From the NCBI GenBank assembly GCA_030549335.1, contig CM060193.1, positions 63,336,646 to 63,400,645 of the forward strand: a DNA stretch of 64,000 nt, written 5' to 3'. Source of the stretch: Pontederia crassipes. Taxonomy: Eukaryota > Streptophyta > Magnoliopsida > Commelinales > Pontederiaceae. Both the position numbers and the translations under genes were made by a program. Shown here piece by piece: positions 37,997 to 49,911 of this stretch. Below the pieces are notes generated by a model. The model was not told the DNA's origin. It did no database searches and saw nothing but the letters and a program-made list of their open reading frames with translations. Position 1 is the first letter of the stretch. Each line of letters opens with the position of its first letter.

Positions 37997-39247
37997 TTAT
38001 GAAGTGGATACCAACGACAAAGAAGAGAAAAGAAAGGGGTCATGTAGTGTATGCCTTAACCATCCAAAGTTCTAGCAGTGCTGCATTTTATGGGCATGGG
38101 AAGGCAGGTAGTGTTTCATATATTATGTTTTATGTTAACCAAATGTAAATAGAGAACTTATTCATGTAGTGGAGGTCTCCCCGTTGCCCAGTACTTACAT
38201 TGAGCTAAAAAATATAAAAATATAAAATTTTATAATTAAAATATTTTATTATAAGTAATTGATATTTATTGTAATAAAAATAATAAAAATATTAATAGAG
38301 TAATGTATGAGTAAAATTTAAAAAACAAAACATGATTAAGAAGTTGAAGAATATTGATATTGTGATGTTTTTGAAGAATAGCAATATTCTCTTTTGAGGA
38401 ATAAAGTAAATGATTTCACGTACTTTGAGGTGGTTTTCATTTTCGATATTTGATCAAATTATTTCAATTCTAGGAAGCAGAACTTTTTTATTCTGCATTT
38501 TATTTCGCAACCAAACGGCACCTTCATGATTTGTATTGCAAACTTTTTATTTTATGTTTTATGGTAATTAGATATATGTTAAGCATATTATATTAGAATT
38601 TCACCTGGATCTGAAAAAAATAATTGAATTGAGATAAATCAATTACCATTTTCAAATATTAAATAGCCACTCGAGATTACCTTATTTCTTAAAATTTCTA
38701 TAGATGCTCAATTTATTTTTGTTCTTAATTGGGTTTAGTAATGTATACTTAAGAATTAAGGGTATAGTTGTACATAGAAAGAATGAGCATGGGGGATTGT
38801 AGTTGTGAATGATAAAATCATGTCCTCTTTATTTGATTTCAGTTTGAGACAAATTAGTTTTAATTGGCAGGGTTCAATGGTTTCCTCCTTTTATATACAT
38901 ATGTTTGAATAAAAAATCAAATTTACTGCCACATTCAATAATAATCCCCATAATGCACATTGTTTAACCTCTCTTTCCATGCATACATGCATACACCGAT
39001 GAATCTATATATTTTAATATAGTTCAAGATGTGGTTTGATTATATATGTAATGCTTCCAAATCATCCATGTCACGTGACAAGATCTAATTTGAGGGCACT
39101 ACCTTGTCTGATTAAATCATTAATTTTAATTAAGTTTTAACTAGAGCATAAATTTTGTGAAAGACTTAAAATAATAATAAGAGAAATATATGATTAAAAG
39201 TAGAATTCCAATATAGTATATGAAATAAAGCCTAATATCAGTAATAT
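37997..39247. repeat. Segmental duplication unit B, right arm (orphan 3' flank of a lost WAT1-like gene)
   Basis: Colinear with 31381-32490, the 3' flank of gene 1, but no coding exons precede it. Unit A bases 25341-31380 have no counterpart here. At the join, both parents read close to TTATGAAGTGG. Confidence 0.9.
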
Positions 39248-41327
39248 CAATAACTAGAATGGAAGTTTAATGGAAATATAAAGCCTAATATCAGTACATA
39301 TAATCACTAGAAATGATAATTGTCACTTAGTCTCATAATTCAATATTGATCGTTGCAAGAAAAAAATAACCCATGAACTTGATAGCTCAATAGATGAATA
39401 GTAAACTAATGGATAAATAATTAACAATGGAGAAACAGTATGCAATAGTATGAATCATAAATCGAAATGCTATTAGTGATATGAAAAATAATAATAAATT
39501 TGATCATAATTCATGTTAAACATCTATGAAGATTAATAGAAAAAATCATTGTTATTTTGTATTAATGAAATGAGATGTAGTTTATTTTTCAATCACAAAT
39601 TATGAGAGTGTAATAAAATTGAATCAATGGCAATGAGATGGAACAATGTAATGAATCATTATGTGAATATAGTAATTAAAGGATAAATCTTATGTCAAGA
39701 TTACTGAGTTTGCAGGTCGGACCTAGTACCTTATTACATATGGGTGCAAATTGTATATAACTGCTTAACTTTTTACAATAATATAAAAATAAAAGTATGA
39801 AAAAAGATTTAAACTAAAATGATTATGATCCATGGGAACAAGGGTAGTTTAAATGGATGGATTATTTATTTGTATTCGATAATCACATCATCTAAAATTA
39901 GTTATGGTGTCAATTAATGAATTGTATTCTATGTGCCTATAAATTATTATTTTAAATTAATTAGCTAATCAATTAGAAAATGTTGTAAGGATTCATAAAT
40001 TATGAACTCTTAAAGTTAACATTAACAAATTAATAGCATTGAATTAATAACTAAAAAATAATGGTGAATTTCTAAAAACTGTGTTAAGGAGTCAAAATAA
40101 ATAAGATAAAATAGGCTTAGAGGAATTTGTTAACGAACAATAATTTTATGATACAATTCTTTTCTCATATCCATTTTTTGCATAATAAAGGATAAATGAA
40201 TTTTCAAAGAGATAGATTATAAAAAAATAAAGAAAAAACAATGAATTGATTACGTACTTATGTGGGGATATGTAAAATCATTTATAATATTTTTATTTTT
40301 GTGAAATTTGAATGTGAAAAATTAGTTAATTTTTATATATTATGAATATTAATGTAGAACATTGTCAAATTTTATGGGCCCATAGAAGACCATATACTGA
40401 GATTAATATGCACAATGCTTTGTTCATTTTATTTTATTTTTTTCTTGTTTTAATCAATGTTTGTATTTTGAGTATTGTCAAGATTGAGATCTTACAAAAG
40501 ATCAAAATGGATCCATAAGATTAAATATCATAAGATCGGATTAAGAATAGTAAGATTTCACATGTTAATAGAAATATACTTTGATAGATGAAATATATAT
40601 TGTAATTAATTTGTCACGCCACGAGTATTAAATTACACCGAATTATCTTATACTTTTATTAATTTTTAGATAAATTATATCAAAATATGATAAAAATGAA
40701 GAAAATATTAAATTTCATTATATTATCATGAATATATTTTAAATTATTAAAATAATTATATTAATTATCCAAGGCCATATTGGATTGGAAAAGATCGTTA
40801 GATCATGTGGTCAAAATTAAAATTCTATTAAGATTTTATACGTAGCATTATCAAAATAGGATCAAGATTGGTGATGGATAGTAAGATCGTAAAATCATGA
40901 TTTTAAAATTTAGATCGAGATCTTGACAACTTTGTATACTTCAATACTTTAGTTGGAAGTTATGTCCCACTTCTAAATCTCTAATAATTCTATGCAATCT
41001 CACTTATTAACATATTCATTCAATGTGACATCATATATTTTATGAGCGGTTTGTGTACATAATGACAAATGTCTTGTATAAAGAGAAAAATATCTTCGTT
41101 TGTTATACAATAGAGAGAAATCGCTATGCAATGATCTCTAGTCAATTGGACACTTAAAATTTTATCTTTAATTAATTAAGTTCTTATCTTTGCCCAAATT
41201 AAGATTTTGATCGTAATTATGCAGTGATAATAACCATGGTCAAAATGATTATTTGATCGACGAAATCAAGGAGGTGAAGATCTCATTTTTAATCCATGCA
41301 ATGAAATGTAATCAAAAGGATTGATAT
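39248..41327. other. AT-rich intergenic DNA with one MITE
   Basis: No gene seen. It includes a short tandem duplication of AAAGCCTAATATCAGTA (about 39230-39295) and the TIR element at 40475-40931. Confidence 0.5.
40475..40931 (+). mobile_element. MITE-like TIR element, relative of 15604-20521
   Basis: Begins TTGTCAAGATTGAGATCTTA and ends with the inverse of GTTGTCAAGATCTCGATCTA, giving a terminal inverted repeat of about 20 bp. It is AT-rich inside and non-coding. It is homologous on the opposite strand to the split element around the CACTA nest. Confidence 0.6.
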
Positions 41328-41684
41328 TGAAGGTTTTAATATAGGAAATCAACCTTTTACAGCGAAATAATGAAGGTTCTTTCATGTTGTTCTTGTAACG
41401 AGTTCGGGACGACGATCACGTGGCGGAACGTCGGCGATATTCACAATACAAATATGAGATAGATTTTGGCAGAACTCGATGTGACAACGACCTGCAAAAT
41501 AGCACATCACCAAAAAAACACACGCACCTTGCTTAATCTAACTCTATTTATAGAGTGTTGTCAGGCAGTTTACTTAAGTAGTTTCCATAACTACATGCAT
41601 GTATGCAAGTGTGCAAGGGATTTGCGGCCAAACTGCATGACAGTAGTTATTTTGCTATTGCCCATTAAGGGCACACGTCCAACA
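41328..41684 (-). repeat. copia 3' LTR
   Basis: On the minus strand it starts TGTTGGACGTG and ends AAACCTTCA, 357 bp. It aligns along its length with 47785-48126, including CTATTTATAGAGTGTTGTCA and TTTGCGGCCAAACTGCATGA on the plus strand. Confidence 0.9.
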
Positions 41685-41696
41685 ATATCCAACTCG
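41685..41696 (-). other. copia polypurine tract (degenerate)
   Basis: CGAGTTGGATAT directly before the LTR start TGTTGG on the minus strand. The better-kept form in the inverted copy is AGTGGGAGAT at 46450-46459. Confidence 0.6.
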
Positions 41697-42689
41697 CACA
41701 TAATGGGCTATTTGTCATATCTGCAAATATCTGTATATAGTAAATGGATCATGCGATCCACAAGTATATTCACAACATAATACGAGAGAACTGTGACCTG
41801 TTACAGATACACAATCACTCAACCACTTGGGAGCATATACCATGACCTATTAGGGATACATAGTGCTCAACCAACTTGAGAGCCAAGACTATAATTTATT
41901 TAAAAATTCATAATCACTCAATCAATATACGAGCCCAAACTATATTATTTTATAGTCACTCAAGCAATCAGGTTATTCGCTTTGCTATAGAGATACCTTG
42001 CTCGCACAGCTAAGATGACTCATGTCTAACTCCGCGGTTAATCAATTTTATATGTATACTTTATAGTTGGCCACCAGTGAATCTTTCTTTTACCCTCATA
42101 TTTTTCGATTCTAAGTTAGCTGGTTTCCTATAGGTGGCTCGACGGACCGCATACAATTTTAACCTTTTAGTATCTCGTTAAACTAGCAACACTAACATAT
42201 CACTTTGAAATATAGTCAAGAGTCTAAGGCCCTCACTTTGACATGTGAATTCATCACGTCTTAGGGTCGACTTAGCATATTCAATGATACACTCAAGTAT
42301 TACGGTGGAGACTCCTATTGAAGGAGCATATGTCATTACTTAATAACACCGCACAAACTTAAATCCAGTCGCATATCTATAGCACCTGACTTGAGTCCTT
42401 CCACTAATCACCCAAAATTTTGATGCCTTAAATGAGGTCTAATATCTGGCTCTCCTCGTCAGATCACACGAGTTGAAAGTAAACTCGTGTTCAAATCCTC
42501 CCAAACAAATCAGGACAATTTCCCCGCTCGCTATACTCTAAGCATCGGAGGTGATTATCCGTGTAATTTGATAATCTCGTGTCTGACTGACATATTCTAC
42601 TTGTGTATAACAACACATACTAAATTACACAAAGAAATGAAATATACTTTCATTAAAAAACAAGCATTTAAGTACAATTAGGATTACGT

Positions 42690-45047
42690 AATCCTATAAC
42701 TTTTATATGTCTTAAATACATCTCTGGGAATAGACTTTGTAAATGGATCAGCCACATTCTAATGTGTAGATACATATTGAATCAAGATCCTTTTCTAAAC
42801 TTCTTTATTTCGTACAAATTTGTACTTAATGTTGACATGCTTCCCTTTATAGTGATATTTTTCATTTTTTGCATATGCAATGGCAGCTTGATTAACACAT
42901 TATATGTTAGTATTTGAAACATCATTAGCTACTCTCAGATGGTGAAGGAATTTGCCTAACCTAAAACCTTCTTTTGTAGCTTCGGTATATGTCACGAATT
43001 CAGTTTCCATTGTCGACAATGCTATGCAATCTTACTTCTTGCTGCTCAACATCATAGCACCATTGTTAAGCAAGAAGAGATAATCGGAGGTGGACTTGTG
43101 TTCATCAACATCCCCAACCCAATCAACATTTGTATATTCAACTAACTTTAGACTTCCTCCTTGATATAATAGTGCGTAGTCAACTGATCTCTTCAAGTAT
43201 CTGAGAATCCCTTTGATTGTCACGATCTCGGTTTAAACCTTCGTCTAACCCGTGAGCCGTGACATAATACGATCGATCAAATTCTTATAGCGGAAGCATC
43301 ATATTATCATGTAGAAACATGTGAAACAAAGTTATCACACTATTATTCACAAACACACTTATATTTAATTTCACAGTAAGTACATATGCTAATTCAAGCT
43401 CATACATTCTAAAAGGTTCCTGAAACATTTAATTTTTACACACCATATAACACATTAAGAGGAGTCACACATCCTCACAAAAAGACATGAAGAGACTAAG
43501 TCTTCAAAAGTGCTTCTAATCCGATAGGGGATTTCCAAGCATGGCCACACGATTGGTCTATTGATTTGAAAAGTGTTAAAACATCATTATGAGCAAACCA
43601 CAGCTCAGTAAGTTAAACTCATAACATATGTGTTACCACCTATTCAATTCAGATAAACTAATTTAGCATTTGAAAAACTTATAGGAAATAAATTATCATC
43701 TTATTACTTATGAACAAATATCATATTATGAATGATACTACATCAATTAATCTCAATGAAATAACATTTTTAGCATATCATATAGTGTCTCACATGTTTG
43801 TTTCACGTCATATAGCATTTCACATACCAATTGATCAGAGGAACATGTTACCCCGTAGGGTTTCATATCATCCCAAATCATGTGGTACATTTCCTACAAA
43901 AGACATATCGTCCCGTAGGACATCATATCATCTCTGCCGGGAACATATATTATCCCGTAGGATATCATATCATCCCATGAAAATGGAGTACCTTCCCTAC
44001 ATAAGGCATATCATACCGACAGAGGAAATGCAAATGCATGACAGATAAGATGCATAATGCATGCATTAACCATATCATATATTAAAAAAAAGCATTTAAA
44101 TTATCATAGTATTTACAATTCGGACTACACATTATAGAAAACAAAAAGGGCGACTCGGAATAATCGACTCATAACTTTTCGTAAATGGATTTTCATTTAT
44201 CCTATTATTTATTTTATTTATTCATTTACTTAAGACATTACATGTAAATAAGAAACTACCCTCCATTTGGATTCAAAGAAAATATTTAGGAAACTAAATT
44301 TCCAAATAATCAAAATCTAATTTTTTTGTCTGAAGAACAAAATCGATCATTTTCCGATTTTTTCAATTTTGTGCTATCATTTAACCTCACTAAGACTTTA
44401 CCTAAAAAAATATTAAAAATCATATTTAACAAACTTTCATGTATAGGAACAATTACCGGGACTTTAGTTTTCTAAATTCTAATATTTTTGAAAAGTCATT
44501 TTTCCTTATCTTTAGCCATTTGTCATCAATTTCAGATGTGTTGGATTCTATGGAGTTAATGAACATGTGCTCACACACTTATCATAATTCATATCAATTA
44601 ATAATATATGATTAAATTATATAAACTTAGGTGGATCAAGTCGTGGATATTATATTAACAGCCTTCCAATGTTGGTGTCCTGAATTAGACTGATATCGAC
44701 TGACTAGACTAATGAAATTGACATATGTCGAGTCGAGTACACAACATGACGTACATCATACTTCCGACTGCACTGGCATAAGGAAAAGAGATCATAGCAC
44801 TCTTTTCTTCTTAAGTCTTTGGACACATGTTAAGACTTAATCTTCACCTTTCGCTGTAGGAGTATCAAATGGGTTTGCAATTATTCATTCAAAAATGTTC
44901 GAGAACCTTTTTTATATAAGTTTTTTGTGAAAGAGCAATGAATCTCTTTGCACGATCTCGATGAATTTTTACTCCAAGTATATATGCTGCTTCACTCATG
45001 TCCTTCGTCTCAAAAATAGAGGACAATCATTGCTTAATGGTATTTAT
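42690..45047 (-). pseudogene. copia reverse transcriptase/RNase H remnant, split by an LTR insertion
   Basis: The minus strand holds the RT C-terminal part (44660-45047: DMSEAAYILGVKI, then PYASAVGSMMYVM and CTRLDI). After the 43218-44654 insertion come the RT/RNase H connector and RNase H (KGILRYLKRSVDY, YTNVDWVGDVDEHKSTSDYL, then ALSTMETEF). These are hallmark blocks of copia Pol. There are several stops (a TGA for Trp near 45036, stops near 44925 and 43030) and the polymerase catalytic half is missing. Not functional. Confidence 0.88.
43218..44654 (-). mobile_element. Probable Ty3/gypsy-type solo LTR inserted in the copia RT
   Basis: Interrupts copia Pol between the blocks read at 44660 and 43217. 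On the minus strand it runs from TATAATATCCACGACTTGAT to CCGAGATCGTGACA, resembling the TGTAATATCC...TGACA ends of chromovirus LTRs if the first TG has mutated to TA. Inside are CAGCTCAGTAAGTTAAACTC, common near the 3' end of such LTRs, and a short tandem array of CCCGTAGGATATCATATC (43850-43975). No clean 5-bp TSD is seen, so ends are approximate. Confidence 0.6.
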
Positions 45048-45069
45048 ATACTCCTTATTATTCCCAGCT

Positions 45070-45400
45070 AGCATAGCATTGTCAACGATGGAAGCTAAAT
45101 TTGTGGCATGTACCAAAGCTGCAAAAGAAGGCCTTTGGCTAGGCAAACTTCTTCGCCATCTGAGAGTTGATGATGACATTTTAAAGACTAATCTATACTA
45201 TGATAATCAAGTTGCAATTGCATATGTCAAATATGAAAAATATCACTGTAAAGAGAAACATATCAACACTAAGTACAAATTTGTACCAAATAAAGATGTT
45301 CAGAAAAGGATCATGATTCAATGTGTCTACACATCAGAATGTGACTAACTCATTTACGAAGCCTATTTCAAGGGATGTATTTATTAGACATGTAAAAGCT
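45070..45400 (+). pseudogene. copia RNase H remnant (inverted copy)
   Basis: Encodes ALSTMEAKFVACTKAAKEGL, then DNQVAIAYVK and KEKHINTKYKFVPNKDVQK, the end of copia RNase H with its conserved STMEAEY-like and KHI-type blocks. A shift follows near 45330, after which the frame continues to TKPISRD-like sequence. It lacks the N-terminal half. Confidence 0.85.
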
Positions 45401-46459
45401 ATAAGATTACGTAATCCTAACTGTACTTAAGTGCTTATTTTTTAATAAAAATATTTCATTTTTTTGTTTAAGTTATTATGAGTTGTTATACACAAGTAAA
45501 GTATATCAATCAGGCAAGAGATTGTCAATAAGCATAGCGAGTGGAGATGAAAAGATTAGATTCATAATATAATCTAAAACCACCCTGATTCATTCGAGAG
45601 GATTCGAACACGAGTTTACTTCAACTCTATGTGACCTGACAAGGGAGCCAGATATGAGAACTCATTTAAGACGTCAAAATTTTGGGCGACTAATGAGAAA
45701 ACTCAGGTCAGGCGCTATAGATATGTGATTGGACTTAAGTCTGTGCAATGTTATTGGGTGACATACGCTTCTTGGGAATCTCCACCACAATACTTGAGTG
45801 TATCACCACGTATGCTAGTCGACCTTAAGACGTGATGAATAGTTACTGAGTCTTCACCATATGTGTGAGTCTTTAAAGACTTAACAAGTCCGAAGATTGC
45901 CTTTAGACTCTTGACTATATTTCAAAGTAATATGTTAGTGTTGCTATTTTAGCGAGGTACTCAAAGGCTAAAAATGTATGCGGCCCATCGAACCACGTCC
46001 AGGAAAGAAGCTGACTTAGAATCGAGAAATATGAGGCTGAGAGAAAGATTCACTAGTGCTGCATAAATTTTATATATTCTTGGCCAACTATAAAGTATAC
46101 ATCTAAAATTGAGTAATCGCGGAGTTGGACGTGAGTCGTCTAAGCTATGCAAGCAAGGTGTCTCTAAAGTAAAGAGAGTAACATGCTTGAGCAACTATAT
46201 GAGAATATAGTTCTAACTTGCATATTGATTGAGCGACTATTATAGTCTTGTCTCTCAAATTGATTGAGCACTATGTATCCCTAGCAGGTCATGAATGATA
46301 TATGCTCTCAAGTGGTTGAGTAGTTGTGTATCCCTAACATATAACAATTTTCTCTTATTGTGTTGTTAATGTACTCGTGGGTGCACGATCTATCTATTAT
46401 AAACAAATATTCGCAGAAGTAAGATATGACATATAGCCCATTTAATGCGAGTGGGAGAT

Positions 46460-46797
46460 TGTTGGTCATGCGGACCTAATGTGCCATCACACATCACGTA
46501 CTTGATTGTCTATGACATGTAAACTACAACCATGTTGTTATGGAAACTGCAAACATGTGCAGTTAAAGGAACATCACATATGACTCGATAAATATAGTAT
46601 GAGTTGTTGTACGTGAGTGTAGTAGCGTTGTGAACATTTCTCTCTTTCATCTCTATTATACTGAACTTCTGCGGGTATTTGGATTGTGGCAAGAGACGGC
46701 TTTCCGAGTTAGTGATTGCAATCCTGATCCGACGTATAATGTGAAAGAACTTTTATTTATTCCGATGTAAAAGGTTGATTTTTATATTAAAATGTGA
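46460..46797 (+). repeat. copia LTR of the inverted copy
   Basis: Starts TGTTGGTCATGCGGACC after the polypurine tract, ends near TATATTAAAATGTGA, 338 bp. It corresponds to the flanking LTRs in opposite orientation, but much of its 5' half has diverged. Confidence 0.7.
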
Positions 46798-47364
46798 AAA
46801 TACATTTGTTACATGAAAAACTAATTTTGGTAAAAAAAATATATGCACTTCAAAAAAAATTCTTAAAAAAATATTATTTATAAGTTCCATATTATAAAAT
46901 GAACATTAAAAATATATTGTGCACGAATTTTTTTCACATATATAAAATGTAATATAATTATGTTTAGAACATAATATCAAATAATATTACATAACATGAC
47001 ACATTTTTTTTTTGTTTGCACATATAACATATAAAAAAATGTCCATAATCATGTCATATAGATATAAAAAAAATTCCTCTAAATTTTATAATTATCATAA
47101 CATGATGATGTGCAAAACATTTCAAATAAAAAACATGTCAAAATAACATGGCATAATTTAATAAGCACAATAATGCCAAAAATTATAAAAAATGCATATT
47201 TCAAGTTATATACGAGCAATGCAATTTTCAAACAATTTTACAGATTTTTATGGAGCATGGAACAAGAATTTTTAATTTTAATATAATTTTCCCGAAATTA
47301 CCTTAATACACTACAATTCAAAAATAAATACTGTTCATTTGGGCTCCAATAGAAGCTCCACTAC

Positions 47365-47605
47365 ATACTACAGCGCGCAATAGCTTTGGGTCGTAGCCCG
47401 TGCTGTGTGCAATAGGCTCGGGTGTCGGCCTGCGACCCACAGCGCAGGCCACAACCTGCGCCAGCGCGGCGGGCCTCAAGCCTGCGCGCTTTGCACCAAC
47501 AACGCCCGGGCGCAGCGGGCGCGCCTTTGTGCCGGCAATGCGCTGCGCTTGTGGGCCACAAATGCGCGCGCAGTGCGCGATTTCTGTAGCTCTTACTGTG
47601 GCGTT
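47365..47605. repeat. GC-rich GCGCAG-word block in the copia leader
   Basis: About 240 bp of strongly GC-rich DNA with many GCGCAGG/GCGCGC words, between AT-rich flanks and between the PBS and the inverted copy. Open frames on both strands follow from composition only. Confidence 0.7.
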
Positions 47606-47770
47606 TTATTTATTTATTTATAGAAAAAAATACAGGAAAAGACATATTAAAATCTTATACTAAAAAATCTGTTGAATTTAGTACATATGAATAACAAAAA
47701 AATTAATTTTTTGTTCTTTGATTATGGACATTTTTTGCACAATTCAAAATAAGGAAAAGAATCATTTTAA

Positions 47771-47784
47771 GCTCTGATATCAAT
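47771..47784 (-). other. copia primer-binding site (initiator tRNA-Met type)
   Basis: Minus strand ATTGATATCAGAGC immediately inside the 5' LTR. It matches the usual plant copia site TGGTATCAGAGC except for one G-to-A change. Confidence 0.85.
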
Positions 47785-48126
47785 TGAAAATTTTAATATA
47801 GGAGACTAATCTTTTACAGCGGAATAATGAAAGTTCTTTCACATTGTTCTTGTAACGGGTTCGAGACGACGTGGAACGTCGATGATGTTCACAATCCAAA
47901 TATGAAATATATGATAGATTTCGACAGAAAGACCTGCAAAATAGCACATCACAAAAAAAAAAAGACACGCACCTGCTTAATCGAACTCTATTTATAGAGT
48001 GTTGTCAGGCAGTTTACTTAGGCAATTTCCATAATTACATGCATGCGTGCAAGTATGCAAAGGGATTTGCGGCCAAACTGCATGACAGTTATTTTGTTAT
48101 TGCCCATTAAGAGCGCATGTCCAACA
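47785..48126 (-). repeat. copia 5' LTR
   Basis: 342 bp, minus strand TGTTGGACATG to ATTTTCA, followed by the PBS. Paired with 41328-41684. Confidence 0.9.
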
Positions 48127-49079
48127 GATATGATTTATAAATAAAAGATCTTTGGGCCACGATTTGTGAGCGTTACCAACTACATGGAACTCGGCTCCAA
48201 CGTAATGCAGGCTTAGACCAAATTCTAACTATCTCTATCTTCATATAAAAATGTGGCTCTGTCTAATACAACTTGGCCCGAGTTCCAATTGACCTTAAAG
48301 ATCATTGGAATCTGGTTGGGACGCTACCACTATCGTGACAACCCAAGTTTTCGTACATGGTCTGAATTGTGTGAAATTTGATCTAGGTTCCGTGGTATTG
48401 ACATCACCGTGATGAAACAACTTGATTTTTCGATGAGGCTTCATCAAAATAAACCTCTTAAGATATTTGCTATCATATCTTATAAATAGTGGACAATCAT
48501 GGGAAATAAAGATTCTAATTAAATATGAAAAACATGAAATTCTATTATTAAGAATTCATTCAAAATTGATTCAATGTTTCACCTACATGTGTTGTCTATG
48601 TTGACTCATGATCAGCCTCCTCTTCTTCTCCTTATCGACAGGTGTGTCCTTGTTCTTAGCCAACATTGCTGTCTTGGTGATCACTTATGGCTGATGCAAG
48701 AGAGGAGGGAGGGATGTTTGATGGGTTAGGTGAGGATGAAAGAATAGGGAAGAGAAGGAGAGAAATAAGTTGAAGGAGATGGCGAGTTATAAAAGATAGT
48801 TATACCTCTTTAGATTCCTTCAAATATTTTGTTACAACACAAGATTGTTCCATATTTTTTAAAACATTAACTAGTTTTTATAATCTATTTTATTATAATA
48901 GACTTTTTTGGGGCGTCTAAACAATTATTATTTTTAGGAATTATTTTTATATAAAATTCGATTGGTTCACTGTGACATGAAAATGTTTGGAAGTCCAAAC
49001 TCAATCGCTATTATTATTGGGATTGAAAATTAGTTAGTCTTGCTAAACTTGCCCACAAAAGGAAGCGTTGTGCTACTTT

Positions 49080-49103
49080 CCTCCTCCTCCTCCTCCTCCT
49101 CAT
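49080..49103. repeat. (TCC)n microsatellite
   Basis: About seven TCC/CTC units, followed by ATTATTATTA. Confidence 0.9.
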
Positions 49104-49871
49104 TATTATTATAAAGAGCCTATTAACCCATCATATGAGTGGACATTATAAGAAATATGATTATAAAAATAGAAATGAATATAAGTTAAAGATTTAGAGA
49201 CTGTTCGACTAAGTCACTTATAAGTTAATTTAAAAAAATCTCAACGTTTGGTAACTTAAAAATTCGATTGATAAGAAAATATCAAATCTACTTATAAATA
49301 AAAAAATAAGCATGAGGAGTGATGTTTATTTTTTTTCTAAAAAATTAAATCAGTTAGTTGTATAATTATTATTAATATAAATAGTTTTATCTAAATATAT
49401 AACTACTTATTTTTAAGAATAAATTTCAACTAATAAAATACTTATCAACACTTTAATTTAATTATTCTATACCCTTAAACCACAGCCCAAATGATCTGAC
49501 TAAGTAACGTATAAGGCTACCGCAGGCCCACAACCCCATAAATAATTAAGCACCATTACCGGAAAAAAAAAAGAGCCTATTGGGCTTTATATGGTCTAGA
49601 GCACGACAACCCAACAAAATGTAGGGTCTATATAAAAAGCAAAATTTAAACGTCTGGCGCGGTGAAAATTTTTACCCAACCTTTGACCTTTGTGAACGAA
49701 CTAATATAATTCCAAAATTTTCCACAAAAAATAACCTTTAAGTGGGAATTGCCAATGTTTGAGTGCTAAAACTAGAGTCAGAATAACCCCAACACTTTTT
49801 TTTTTTAAAAAAAAATAGTGATGGTGTTCTAGTAAACAAGATTTCCCTTATTTTACCATATATTGACCCTA

Positions 49872-49872
<1 letters not shown>

Positions 49873-49909
<37 letters not shown>
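49873..49909. repeat. (TA)n microsatellite
   Basis: About 18 TA units between CCCTACT and TGGGTGATT. Confidence 0.95.

Positions 49910-49911
<2 letters not shown>

Larger units (their letters stand above)
45056..46797 (+). mobile_element. Inverted, 5'-truncated copy of the same copia family
   Basis: The plus strand carries copia RNase H (45070-45350), a 3' untranslated stretch, the polypurine tract AGTGGGAGAT (46450-46459) and an LTR (46460-46797). It is the mirror of 42760-41328 on the minus strand. No 5' LTR or PBS accompanies it. It abuts the minus-strand RT at about 45050, giving a head-to-head structure. Confidence 0.85.
41328..48126 (-). mobile_element. Ty1/copia retrotransposon, rearranged, TSD GATAT
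   Basis: Two direct LTRs (41328-41684 and 47785-48126) are flanked by the 5-bp duplication GATAT (41323-41327 and 48127-48131). A primer-binding site and polypurine tract sit next to them on the minus strand. Coding remnants are RT and RNase H only; gag, protease and integrase are gone. The interior also contains a gypsy-type LTR (43218-44654) and an inverted, 5'-truncated copy of the same family (45056-46797). LTRs differ at many sites, so insertion is old. Confidence 0.9.

Noticed and set aside
43850-43975. Short spaced repeats considered as a CRISPR array
   Set aside because: The window is plant nuclear DNA, repeats are imperfect and few, spacers are irregular and there are no cas genes.
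43710-44048. 112-codon frame with repeated RRxSYHP units
   Set aside because: It reflects the CCCGTAGGATATCATATC tandem array inside the gypsy-type LTR.
47361-47663. Alanine/arginine-rich frames in the copia leader
   Set aside because: Explained by extreme GC composition; frames are open on both strands.
48608-48694. 28-codon hydrophobic frame (MISLLFFSLSTGVSLFLANI at its start)
   Set aside because: Suggestive of a membrane segment but too short, with no family match, no neighbouring exon and no conserved context.
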